Part shown: positions 10,474-18,581 of the stretch, piece by piece | Layout: every line of letters starts with the position of its first letter | How positions within the stretch are numbered: position 1 is the first letter of the stretch | Assembly (NCBI RefSeq): GCF_019039035.1 | Contig: NZ_JAHNZT010000014.1 | Location: 109,316-173,315, forward strand | DNA length: 64,000 nt | Direction of reading: 5' to 3' | From: Citreicoccus inhibens | GTDB taxonomy: Bacteria; Myxococcota; Myxococcia; Myxococcales; Myxococcaceae | Notes under the pieces: model-generated | The model's database searches: none | What the model was told of the DNA's origin: nothing | What the model saw: only the letters and a program-made list of their open reading frames with translations | Made by a program: the position numbers and the translations under genes

Positions 10474-11448
10474 CTACGGGTTGAGCTCGGAGAAGTCAGG
10501 GCAGCTCTTGGGGTCTCCCTCGGGGGGATTGAACCAGTCCCAATTGCGCTGGATGAAGGTGGTGTGGGCGCTGATGTCCCAGCACTCGGTGTACTTCGCC
10601 CCCTTCGCGTCGCCCTCCACGATGTCCACGCTCACCATGCCTCGGCCGTCCGGCGCCCAGCGGCTGGTGAGGTCCAACGTCTCCCGCAGCCCGCCCGGCA
10701 CCAAGTCCGTGTCCGCCAGTCGGAACACCATCTCTCCCGGCCCGTTGGGCACGGAGCGGTAGGTGTAGCGCGTCCCGGGCTGCGTTCGCCCCACGGCCGT
10801 GAAGGCCAGCTCCACGCGCGTGGGCAGGGCCTTCGTCTGGTAGCCGATATCCAGGCGATCCATCAGGGCCATGTCTCTGAGCAGGAACCCATGCGCCCGG
10901 GCCTCCTTGAGATCCAGCGCCACCGAGCCCTCGCCCTTGCGGATGCCGCCGTTCGCCTGGAAGCGGCCGGGCAGGAAGGTCCACCACTGGTCGTCCCCCG
11001 TGCCCGAGGGGCGGTACTGCAAGGAGTAGGTGAACGCGTCTGCATCGCGCTCCATCACGAAGCGCACGTCGTTGCCTCGGCGGTCCTTGTCCGAGAAGGG
11101 GCCCCAGACGCGCCGGTGCGGCTCCCGAACGGTCGGCTGGCGCGAGCGGATGGCCTCCAACAACGTGAGCAGCGCGTCCACGCTCTGGTTGAACTGCGTG
11201 CCTTGCTTGAACGTGTCTCCCGCCAGCTCGGACAGGTCCCCCAGGAGTTGGAGGCCCAGCGCGTCCTTGCGGGTCTCGGTGCCGTTGCCGGTGACCTCCT
11301 TGCTGGAGGGCAGGCGGGCCGCGAGGTCCTCGCGCTGGGGCAGGGCGTTGAGGAACTCCAGGTCCTCGTTGGAGAAGTCCCCTCCGCACGCGGCGGCGAA
11401 GAGACAGAGCAGGGCCGGGGCCAGGGTTCTCATCGCGGGTGCCCTCAT
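10474..11448 (-). CDS. Lipoprotein of the sigma/anti-sigma/caspase operon
   Basis: 324 residues from the ATG at 11448, which overlaps the stop of the caspase-like gene as ATGA, so translation is probably coupled. Signal peptide LAPALLCLFAAACGG with a lipobox cysteine. The domain is not a named family I recognise, but it shares landmarks in the same order with the lipoprotein at 14374-15357: VWGPF, a G-x-G-S strand, SRW followed by DGRG, and a Glu-Cys-Trp near the end followed by aromatic residues. It is therefore a distant paralogue. Probably anchored in the periplasm or on the surface. Last gene of the operon; function unknown. Confidence 0.75.
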   Translation of the reverse strand: MRAPAMRTLAPALLCLFAAACGGDFSNEDLEFLNALPQREDLAARLPSSKEVTGNGTETRKDALGLQLLGDLSELAGDTFKQGTQFNQSVDALLTLLEAIRSRQPTVREPHRRVWGPFSDKDRRGNDVRFVMERDADAFTYSLQYRPSGTGDDQWWTFLPGRFQANGGIRKGEGSVALDLKEARAHGFLLRDMALMDRLDIGYQTKALPTRVELAFTAVGRTQPGTRYTYRSVPNGPGEMVFRLADTDLVPGGLRETLDLTSRWAPDGRGMVSVDIVEGDAKGAKYTECWDISAHTTFIQRNWDWFNPPEGDPKSCPDFSELNP

Positions 11449-13040
11449 GGCTGGTACGTCACGAGCGCGGCCAGCTCCCAATACCCCAGCGAGCGCTGCG
11501 CATCGACGTTGTACTGAAGGTAGTGGGCCCGGCCTCGCGTCGTGATGTTCAGTCGCGGCGTGAGCTGCCACCTCACCCCGCCGACGAGCCCGGGCGAGAG
11601 CATGTTGAAGTGTTGATCCGGCATCGCCGCGTCACTGAAGTCTCGACGCATCATGAGGTACGCGAGCCGTCCGCCCACGAAGGGCACCACGCGCTCCCAG
11701 GGCCACTCGGCGATGAGGCTCGTCCCCAGGTTGACCATGCTGTAGCGATACGGTGGGCCGGACAGCGTGGGCAGCGTGAGCACCGCCTGCTTTCCACCGA
11801 GCGCCACGTCCACGCCCCACACCCAATCGCGGCGGAAATAGTCGTGCAGCTCCGCCTCGAAGCCCACGAGCGGCACCGAGAGGAACAGCGACTGGCGCGT
11901 GGTGGCATCGAAGAAGGACTGGTAGCCGCCCGCGAGCCCCAGCGACCACCAGGCGCCTCGCAGCGCCAGCGCGCCCTTCACGGGGTCGTCGGAGAACGGC
12001 GCGTCCCGCAGCCGCGTCTCTTCCAACACGGTGGTTCGCCCGCGCCGTACCTCCACCTCCCCGATGCGCAGCCGATCCGTGAGGCGACGCTTCACACGAT
12101 AAGTGCCGGGCGCGAGCGCCACCCGCCGCTCCTGGTCCTGCGACTTCTCCAACTCGGCGACCACCCGTCCGCCCGGGGTGACGAAGTAATACTGGCCCGC
12201 GGGCGCCAGGACGGGGACGAGCAGACCCTCGGCGTTGGCTCGCAGGTCCGTGAGCACCAGGTCGCCGTTGCCCGCGAGGTCATAGCTGAAGGTCGGGTGC
12301 TGCGGCCCCGCGCTGCTGTCGGCCGTGTCCGCCACCGTGCGCGCGTAGGCATGCGAGTACGCCTCGAACAGGGTGACTTGTCCGTCGCCACTGCGGTCCG
12401 CGTCGCCCAGCAGGCCGCTGGCCAGGTGGTGCGAGAAGTAGCTGCCGCCCAGCGCGTCCGACTCTTGCGAGTCCTCGTCCGCCGCGCTCGACGTGAGGAT
12501 GACCACGCCGCGCGCCTCTCGCGCCACACCCGAGTCGATGTCGAACGCGGGCGCCTTGCGCGCGCCCTTCGTGCGAGTCAGCGCCCCCGAGCGGCACGAG
12601 TCCAGGATGGCGATGCGGATGTCCGTGGTCGCATCGGCGAGCCGCCGCTTGAGCGTCTCAAAGGGCAGGCCCGTGTTTCCCAGCCGGAGCGCGCCGTCCT
12701 TCGCATGGCCCGAGTAGTAGACGAGCAACGCCGTGCGCTCACCCCGCGCCTTCGCCGCGCGAGCCCGCGCCTCCAATTCGCCCAACGCGGCGAGGAAGTC
12801 CGGCGTGCCCACGTCGAGCAACAGGCGCATGTCGTCATCCGCCACGCCGCCCAAGCGCTCCAGCAGGTCATGCATCTTGCGCGCGTCATCGCGCGCGTAG
12901 CGCAGGGGACGAGTGCCGTCTCCGCCCTCGTCATTGCCGGCCACCAGCGCGAAGCGGTGCACGGACTCCGCGCCCGCGACGGAGGCCCAGAGCGCGCCCA
13001 GCAGCGCGAGCGCGCGCCCCACTTGGGTGACGGTGCTCAT
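11445..13040 (-). CDS. Caspase-like (C14) protease with C-terminal predicted outer-membrane barrel
   Basis: 531 residues; ATG at 13040 overlapping the anti-sigma stop (ATGA). A signal peptide (LALLGALWASVAGA) is followed by a caspase-type p20 domain at about residues 28-260. The catalytic His112 lies in YYSGHA and Cys149 in LDSCRSG. An EF-hand-like calcium loop, DRSGDGQVTLFE (215-226), sits where many bacterial caspase homologues have one. A short beta domain follows, and residues ~380-531 alternate aromatic and polar residues and end in ELAALVTYQP, as in an outer-membrane beta-barrel. The protease would be periplasmic and tethered to the outer membrane. The domain combination is unusual. Substrate unknown; the companion lipoproteins are candidates. 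Confidence 0.85.
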   Translation of the reverse strand: MSTVTQVGRALALLGALWASVAGAESVHRFALVAGNDEGGDGTRPLRYARDDARKMHDLLERLGGVADDDMRLLLDVGTPDFLAALGELEARARAAKARGERTALLVYYSGHAKDGALRLGNTGLPFETLKRRLADATTDIRIAILDSCRSGALTRTKGARKAPAFDIDSGVAREARGVVILTSSAADEDSQESDALGGSYFSHHLASGLLGDADRSGDGQVTLFEAYSHAYARTVADTADSSAGPQHPTFSYDLAGNGDLVLTDLRANAEGLLVPVLAPAGQYYFVTPGGRVVAELEKSQDQERRVALAPGTYRVKRRLTDRLRIGEVEVRRGRTTVLEETRLRDAPFSDDPVKGALALRGAWWSLGLAGGYQSFFDATTRQSLFLSVPLVGFEAELHDYFRRDWVWGVDVALGGKQAVLTLPTLSGPPYRYSMVNLGTSLIAEWPWERVVPFVGGRLAYLMMRRDFSDAAMPDQHFNMLSPGLVGGVRWQLTPRLNITTRGRAHYLQYNVDAQRSLGYWELAALVTYQP

Positions 13041-13807
13041 GGCTTGAGCAAGGTCCACTGGGTCTGTTCTCCCGGCACGTCCAGCGCGGGCATGAGGTCC
13101 AGGTCTCGTCCCGAAACCGCGTAGGCCCGGCGCGCCGCGTCTCGCAGGGCATCCATGTCGAGCGGCGCATCGGACAGCAGCACCACGACGCGCTCCGCGC
13201 CAGTCCCGGTGAACTCCAGGCTGCCGGGCAGCCAGTGCATTCCGTCGCCGGCCTCCACGGGCAGGCTCTCCCCTGCGTCCGGGTAGAGCGCTGTCACCTC
13301 GCCCGTCGCGTCGATGGACAGCGCCGCGACATAGCGATGCGTGTCCGCGGTGTAGCCCAGCCGCACGCGCTCGCCGGGGCGCAGCGCCTCGCGGAGGTTC
13401 GCGTCCACCACGCGCTGGGGCGCCTCACCGCCGCCGATGCGCAGCTCCGCCACCGCGCCGCCCTTGAGGCGATTGCTCGGAGCCCCCGTGTGCATCAACG
13501 GGCGGGCCAACACGACCAGCAGCACCGAGGCCGCGAGCGAGACGACCGGCGCCACCCAACGAGAACGCGCCTTCGCGCGGGCCCGGTCCTCGGCGCGTTG
13601 GCGCTCCAGGGCTTGCTCGATGCCGGCCTCGAAGTGCTCGAAGGGCAGGTGCGCCTCGAACTGGGACTGCACCTGCGCGAAGCGCTTGAGGGCCTCCGCG
13701 CACGGGGCACAGCCCGCCGCGTGGGACCGGGCTCGGGCGGCGTCGGGGGCGGGCAGCTCCCCGGCGTGCAGGCGGCGCAGTGTCCACTCTGACTCGTGCG
13801 CGCTCAT
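13037..13807 (-). CDS. Zinc-finger anti-sigma factor with periplasmic DUF4384-like domain
   Basis: 256 residues, ATG at 13807 overlapping the sigma-factor stop (ATGA). The N terminus has the zinc anti-sigma motif His29-x3-Cys33-x2-Cys36 (HAAGCAPC). One membrane helix spans about residues 84-103 (WVAPVVSLAASVLLVVLARP). The periplasmic part has a DUF4384-like pattern (VRLGYTADTHRYVAALSID, TGEVTALYPD). It should hold the adjacent ECF sigma factor inactive until an envelope signal arrives. The next gene encodes a predicted envelope protease, so proteolytic signalling is an obvious idea, but it is inference. Confidence 0.88.
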   Translation of the reverse strand: MSAHESEWTLRRLHAGELPAPDAARARSHAAGCAPCAEALKRFAQVQSQFEAHLPFEHFEAGIEQALERQRAEDRARAKARSRWVAPVVSLAASVLLVVLARPLMHTGAPSNRLKGGAVAELRIGGGEAPQRVVDANLREALRPGERVRLGYTADTHRYVAALSIDATGEVTALYPDAGESLPVEAGDGMHWLPGSLEFTGTGAERVVVLLSDAPLDMDALRDAARRAYAVSGRDLDLMPALDVPGEQTQWTLLKP

Positions 13808-14346
13808 CGAACCCTCAGCTCCTCTCCGCCCAGCGTGGCGAAGTGCTCCAACCGCTTGCGCACCGTGGGCACCGAGCGCCCCAGCAGCGCCGCGACCTCT
13901 TCGAGTGTCATGCCATCCACGTGATAGTGAATCGCGGCGGCCTGCGTCTCCGCGTCCACTCGCGCCAGCAGCCGCCGCACCAACACCCGCGTCTCCATCG
14001 CCTCCGGCCCACCATGTCCCTCGGGCCGGGCCGCCGCGTCACGCTCGAACCAGCGTCGCCACGCGGCACCCTCGGAGCGCAACTGATTGAGGCACTGGTG
14101 CGTGGCGATCTTCATCAACCACGTCAACGGCGAGGCCTCGGCGCGGAAGGACTCACTGTGGGACAGCGCGCGGGCGAAGACGTCCTGCATCGCGTCCTCG
14201 GCCTTGATCGCGTCCTTGAGCAAGTAGCGGCAGCGCTCCTGCACGCTGCCGCCGTACTTGGAATAGAGCTCGCGCAGGAAGGCGCGCCGATCCTGGGAGG
14301 CACCCCCTTCGATGACCCGGAGGATCGGCTGGCTCGTACCCGTCAC
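13804..14346 (-). CDS. ECF-family RNA polymerase sigma factor
   Basis: 180 residues from a GTG at 14346. Sigma region 2 covers about residues 25-90 (KAEDAMQDVFARAL, ASPLTWLMKIATHQCLNQLR). Region 4 covers about 125-172 (GMTLEEVAALLGRSVPTVRK, a helix-turn-helix for the -35 element). It lacks regions 1.1 and 3, as ECF factors do. Followed with a 4-base overlap by its anti-sigma factor; lies 27 bases after the stop of the lipoprotein gene upstream, so five genes may form one autoregulated operon. Confidence 0.93.
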   Translation of the reverse strand: MTGTSQPILRVIEGGASQDRRAFLRELYSKYGGSVQERCRYLLKDAIKAEDAMQDVFARALSHSESFRAEASPLTWLMKIATHQCLNQLRSEGAAWRRWFERDAAARPEGHGGPEAMETRVLVRRLLARVDAETQAAAIHYHVDGMTLEEVAALLGRSVPTVRKRLEHFATLGGEELRVR

Positions 14347-14373
14347 GCGCCCGTCAGCCTACCGCGAGTGGCC

Positions 14374-15357
14374 TCACGGTGAGGAGTAGACCGGCGAGGT
14401 GAACGCGCCGCAGTCCGCCGCCTCGGTGCCGTAGCGCGCGGCGAGCTCCAGGCTGAAGCGGAAGTAGGTGCTCTTGAAGTCGGTGTTCCAGCACTCGCTC
14501 ACCGTGGCCTGACCGGAGAGGTCGCCGCCCGACAGCTTGATGTCCGTGCGGCCGTTGCCCAGGTTCGCCCAGCGGCTCTTGATGGCGAGCTGCTCCAGCT
14601 TCGTGCGCGTCGGGTCGATGTCGATGTTCTTGTTGAGCACGTAGTCGAACTCACCGCCCGCGCCCGGCGTGGCCTTGTAGTGGTAGTCCGCGTCCACGCG
14701 CACGTCCTGGGAATCGTTGTCACGCACCTTGCGGAAGTGCGCGTCCACCGTGGTGCCCGACGTGTCGCTCAGCCGCGAGTAGTCGATCTCCGCCGTGCCC
14801 AGGTCCTTCTGGTTGCCATTGGGCAGCGTGCGCGCCACATCCCAGTCGATGAGGATGCTGCCGGAGCCATAGCCGCGAGCGCGGTGGCCGGTCGCATCCA
14901 GCACCACCGTCTGCGAGCCCGAGAGGACGACCTTGTAGCCGGAGTCCGCGTCGCTCTTGGCCTTGCCCTCCAGCACCCACGAGTACGTCAGGTCGCCCGT
15001 CTTGGTGACGGTGAGCTTGTACGTGGTGGGGCTCAGCGCGCCGGTGAAGGGGCCCCAGACCGCCTGCGTGTCGCTGATCGACGAGGGCGCGTTCACGGTG
15101 ATGTCGGCGATGAGGTCCAACACCCAGCGCGTCCCGCCGTTGACCGTCGCGGTCGCGGCGAGGGTGAGCTGGTAGTACTCCGAAGTCTGGCCCGAGGCCG
15201 AGGCGGAGGTGAGGCCCTGCCCCGTCGTGCCGGGCGACTTCACGTCGACCATCTCCTTGGCGGGGAGACCGTCCTTGAACGACTCCTCATCGTTCTTCGA
15301 AGCGGAGTCACAACCGGCGAACAGCAGGGCGGCACACAGCAGGCTCTTGCGCAGCAT
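14374..15357 (-). CDS. Lipoprotein, paralogue of the one at 10474-11448
   Basis: 327 residues; the ATG at 15357 gives signal peptide LRKSLLCAALLFAGC, a good lipobox with Cys at residue 16. The mature part is beta-rich and Ser/Thr/Gly-rich. It shares VWGPF, a YGSGSILIDWD strand, SRWANLGNGRTDI and SECWNTDFKSTYF with the lipoprotein at the other end of the operon. First gene of the probable operon, 27 bases ahead of the sigma factor. Not a family I can name. A sensor or substrate of the caspase module is possible (inference). Confidence 0.78.
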   Translation of the reverse strand: MLRKSLLCAALLFAGCDSASKNDEESFKDGLPAKEMVDVKSPGTTGQGLTSASASGQTSEYYQLTLAATATVNGGTRWVLDLIADITVNAPSSISDTQAVWGPFTGALSPTTYKLTVTKTGDLTYSWVLEGKAKSDADSGYKVVLSGSQTVVLDATGHRARGYGSGSILIDWDVARTLPNGNQKDLGTAEIDYSRLSDTSGTTVDAHFRKVRDNDSQDVRVDADYHYKATPGAGGEFDYVLNKNIDIDPTRTKLEQLAIKSRWANLGNGRTDIKLSGGDLSGQATVSECWNTDFKSTYFRFSLELAARYGTEAADCGAFTSPVYSSP

Positions 15358-15564
15358 GGTTTCGGCGTCCTCTCGCCGGCCCCCGGCGGGCCGTGCATGA
15401 CGAGTTCGCCCCAATGGACACAGCGGTCGCCGAAAACAGAAAGCGGCTCATTTTCCTCGGTCGCCGCGCCCTGAAAACAAGGGGTTGGGGTCCGCTTGCC
15501 CGCCCTCCAGCCGCCCTCGCCCGCTCGCCCGACCGCCGGATCGAGTCATCCCTACCTTTCCGCC

Positions 15565-16422
15565 ATGGATAAACGACACCCAAACCACCCGGGGGAGATG
15601 GGGACGGATGCCGCGCTGGCCGAGCAGGCCCGGACTCCCGACGAGATCAACGCCCGGGCCGAGGCGGTCGGGCTGCTGCTCGATGCCGGGGTGCCGTTCG
15701 TGGTGGGCGGCGCGTATGCCTATGCCACCTATACCGGCATCTACCGGGACACGAAGGATCTGGACCTCTTTCCTCGCAAGGTGGACGCGGAGCGCGCGCT
15801 GTCCATCCTGGAGAAGGACGGCTGGCGCACCGAACGCACGGACGAGGTCTGGCTCTACAAGGCCTTCAAGGGCGAGTACTTCGTCGACTTCATCTTCTCG
15901 TCCGGGAACGGCGTGGCCGTGGTGGACGACGCGTGGTTCGCGCACGCGCGCGTGGCTCGCGTCTTCGGGCATGACTGTCTGGTGGCGCCCGCCGAGGAGA
16001 TGATCTGGTCCAAGGCCTTCGTCAACGAGCGCGAGCGCTATGACGGCGCGGACGTCAATCACCTGCTGCTCAAGGCCGGCCCGACGCTGGACTGGGAGCG
16101 GCTGCTGCGGCGCTTCGATCGATACTGGGAGGTGCTGCTCAGTCACCTGATGATGTTCCGGTTCGCGTACCCCTCCGAGCGCGACATCATTCCGGATTGG
16201 GTGATGGCGGAGCTGGTGGGGCGCACGCTCCAGTCCATCCGAGATGGAGGCTGGGACGACAAGCTGTGCCGAGGCAACCTCGTGTCGCGGGTGAACTACC
16301 ACGTGGACATCCACCACTGGGGCTTCCGCGACGGCCGGGCCTGGGACGAGAACGAACGAGAACTGGGGGACGAGCGTGGCGCGAGACCCGAACTCGAGAA
16401 TTCGGCTGGCAGCGGTCGGTGA
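15565..16422 (+). CDS. Nucleotidyltransferase-fold protein
   Basis: 285 residues from the ATG at 15565; the longer upstream reading has a Pro/Ser-rich lead that looks non-coding. The core reads VVGGAYAYATYTG, then DTKDLDLF, then DGWRTERTDEVW: the helix-turn and Asp-x-Asp metal motif of the minimal nucleotidyltransferase superfamily. Its chemistry (AMP transfer to a small molecule or protein) is not fixed by sequence. The C-terminal half is helical and rich in Trp/His. Cytoplasmic. It overlaps the next gene by 47 bases, so the two are co-translated and probably cooperate. Confidence 0.75.
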   Translation: MDKRHPNHPGEMGTDAALAEQARTPDEINARAEAVGLLLDAGVPFVVGGAYAYATYTGIYRDTKDLDLFPRKVDAERALSILEKDGWRTERTDEVWLYKAFKGEYFVDFIFSSGNGVAVVDDAWFAHARVARVFGHDCLVAPAEEMIWSKAFVNERERYDGADVNHLLLKAGPTLDWERLLRRFDRYWEVLLSHLMMFRFAYPSERDIIPDWVMAELVGRTLQSIRDGGWDDKLCRGNLVSRVNYHVDIHHWGFRDGRAWDENERELGDERGARPELENSAGSGR

Positions 16423-17110
16423 CCTGCATTGTCGCGAGGACCACCACGGGCGCTTCCGGCTGCTCGTCAAGCAGGTGAACGCCGCCGCGGATCTCCTGCT
16501 GCTGTGCGGCGACCTCACCGACCGCGGGATGCTCGAAGAGGGGCTCGTGCTGGCCGAGGAGCTGTCCGCGTTGCGCGTCCCGTGCGCCGCGGTGCTCGGC
16601 AATCATGACTACGAGCACGGCCAGGTGAAGGAGATCTGCGGCGAGCTGGCCAAGGTGGGCGTGCACGTCCTGGATGGTGACCACTTCATCTTCGAGAAGG
16701 CGCTGGGGGTCGCGGGAGTGAAGGGCTTCGCCGGAGGATTTGGCAACGCGACGCTGCAAGCCTTTGGCGAGCCGCAGACCAAGGCCTTCGTGCAAGAGGC
16801 CGTCTCCGAGTCCCTCAAGCTGGAGGCGGCCCTGAGTCACCTCGACACGCCTCAGCGCGTGGTCATCATGCACTACGCCCCCATCCCCGAGACGCTGGAG
16901 GGCGAGAACGTGGAGATCCGTCCGTTCCTCGGCACCAGTCGCCTGTCGATGCCCATCGACCATTACGGCGCGGCGTATGTCTTTCACGGCCACGCGCATC
17001 ACGGCTCACGCGAGGGCCGCACCAAGAGCGGCATCCCCGTCTACAACGTGGCCATGCCGCTGCTGGCCAAGTACACGCCGGAGCAGCGCTTCGTGGTGTT
17101 GGAGGTCTGA
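16376..17110 (+). CDS. Metallophosphoesterase (calcineurin-like)
   Basis: 244 residues from a GTG at 16376 with GGGGGA upstream, inside the end of the nucleotidyltransferase gene. All five metal-site motifs are intact: GDLHC (Asp-x-His), CGDLTDRG, GNHDYEHG, MHYAP and FHGHAHHG. It should hydrolyse a phosphomonoester or diester with two metal ions in the cytoplasm. Substrate unknown. Pairing with a nucleotidyltransferase suggests one enzyme may undo or process what the other makes (inference). Faces the DUF4340 gene, with 13 bases between the stops. Confidence 0.9.
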   Translation: MARDPNSRIRLAAVGDLHCREDHHGRFRLLVKQVNAAADLLLLCGDLTDRGMLEEGLVLAEELSALRVPCAAVLGNHDYEHGQVKEICGELAKVGVHVLDGDHFIFEKALGVAGVKGFAGGFGNATLQAFGEPQTKAFVQEAVSESLKLEAALSHLDTPQRVVIMHYAPIPETLEGENVEIRPFLGTSRLSMPIDHYGAAYVFHGHAHHGSREGRTKSGIPVYNVAMPLLAKYTPEQRFVVLEV

Positions 17111-17123
17111 GTCGCAAACGCGC

Positions 17124-18581
17124 TTACGGCTCGGGGGGCTCCGAGGGCGCGGCGTCCTCGGGCGTGGCGGGGGCCCGCACGTCGTCAGGGCGCCAGGGCA
17201 GCTCGTCCACCGCGAGCGCGGGAATCTCCAGCACGTCCGGCCCGGAGCCGCGCGCATAGCGCGACTCGGCTTGGTGGGGGACCGCGTCCCCGATGGAGAG
17301 TCGAGCCAGCTCGTGTCCCGCCGCGTCCTGGAGCGCGACGCCGCGCGCGGTGTCACGCACGCCATACGTCTGCCAGGCCTTGCCCTGGAGCGCTTGCGAT
17401 GCGGTGGCGCGAAGCGCACCCAGTCGTCCGAGGATGGAGAGGACGCGGAAGTGTTGGACGGGCTGTGGAGACGGTCCCTCCAGTGTCCATCCTTCGCGTG
17501 CCTCGGCGGCGCGCACGAGGGCGAACGCAGGCGCTCCATCGCCCGGGGTGATGCTCACGCGCCGCACGTCCTCGCGTCGGAACACGAGCACATGCCGGTC
17601 CTTCAGCTCCGTGGGGTCGAGGTCGAGCAGTGCTCGGGCCTGATCCGGGACTTCGGCGAGCACCGCGCGCGAGCCTTCCTCTCGGAGCGCCACCGTGCGG
17701 GAGTCGCCGGCCGCGACTGAACGGCCCAAGCGGATCCGCACGGGCTCGCCCGTAAGGGGCACGAACCGCGCGTCCACCTCGGGCTTCTCCAGACCCAGCG
17801 CGCGACGGCCCTCCGCGGTGTCGTCCGGGAAGGCGAGCGCGGTCTGCCCCACGAACGAGGAGAGGAGCTTCGCCACGCGCGTCGTCTCCACGCGGGCCGT
17901 CACGGGCTTCACCAGCTTCCACGCCGAGCCGTCCGCCGCGCGCTCCAGGACATACGTCCGCGTGCGAGTCGTGACGGTGACCGTGCCGAGTCGTGGCTCC
18001 GCGAGCGGCCCCAGGACATCCTTGCTGCGCAGCGCATAGGTGCTCTGGTCGAGCGCCACGCGCGCGGTGCCATCGGCCGAGTACACCGTGGGGTCACCGT
18101 CTCGCCGCAGGTACACCGAGGCGTCGAAGGGGTTCTCATTCCCTCCGGACAGCTTGACGGTGCGCGCATGAGCAGGCTCGTTCGACTCGAAGCCCTGGGC
18201 CTCGACCTCGAAGACAGGGGGCGCGAGGCCGTACTGGCGCAGCTCCGCCTCGGAGGGGTGCTGCTTCACGGTGGCCTTGGGCTTCGCGGTCGCGAGCTGC
18301 CGAAGCAGCGCCTCCACCGTGGCCGAGTCCGCCGGAGCCTCCACGGGTGCGGTGATGCGCCAGCCCGCCGCGTCCTTCACCAACTCCGTGGTTGTGCCAT
18401 GGGCCTTCACCGTGAGCCGCGTGAAGGAGAGCGCGGGAGGACTCTGCGCGGGGGCGGCCGAATCAGGCGTCGGCGCGGAGGCGAACGCGGCGGGCGCATG
18501 GTTCGCCCGCGACGTGTCCGCACCGGGCTTGCAAGCGGTGAGTCCCAGCCCCGCGAGGATGAGGGCGAACTCCCGTCTCAT
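17124..18581 (-). CDS. DUF4340-type lipoprotein of the Gld-like ABC cassette
   Basis: 485 residues, ATG at 18581, overlapping the preceding GldG-like stop by 4 bases. The signal peptide LILAGLGLTAC gives a lipobox with cysteine 17. The body repeats a beta-rich DUF4340 pattern (KDAAGWRITAPVEAPADSAT; later AADGSAWKLVKPVTARVETT), a domain known next to GldG-type ABC transporter parts. It is predicted to sit on the periplasmic face of the complex. Role in transport not established. The C terminus ends in Glu/Pro-rich tail. Confidence 0.85.
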   Translation of the reverse strand: MRREFALILAGLGLTACKPGADTSRANHAPAAFASAPTPDSAAPAQSPPALSFTRLTVKAHGTTTELVKDAAGWRITAPVEAPADSATVEALLRQLATAKPKATVKQHPSEAELRQYGLAPPVFEVEAQGFESNEPAHARTVKLSGGNENPFDASVYLRRDGDPTVYSADGTARVALDQSTYALRSKDVLGPLAEPRLGTVTVTTRTRTYVLERAADGSAWKLVKPVTARVETTRVAKLLSSFVGQTALAFPDDTAEGRRALGLEKPEVDARFVPLTGEPVRIRLGRSVAAGDSRTVALREEGSRAVLAEVPDQARALLDLDPTELKDRHVLVFRREDVRRVSITPGDGAPAFALVRAAEAREGWTLEGPSPQPVQHFRVLSILGRLGALRATASQALQGKAWQTYGVRDTARGVALQDAAGHELARLSIGDAVPHQAESRYARGSGPDVLEIPALAVDELPWRPDDVRAPATPEDAAPSEPPEP

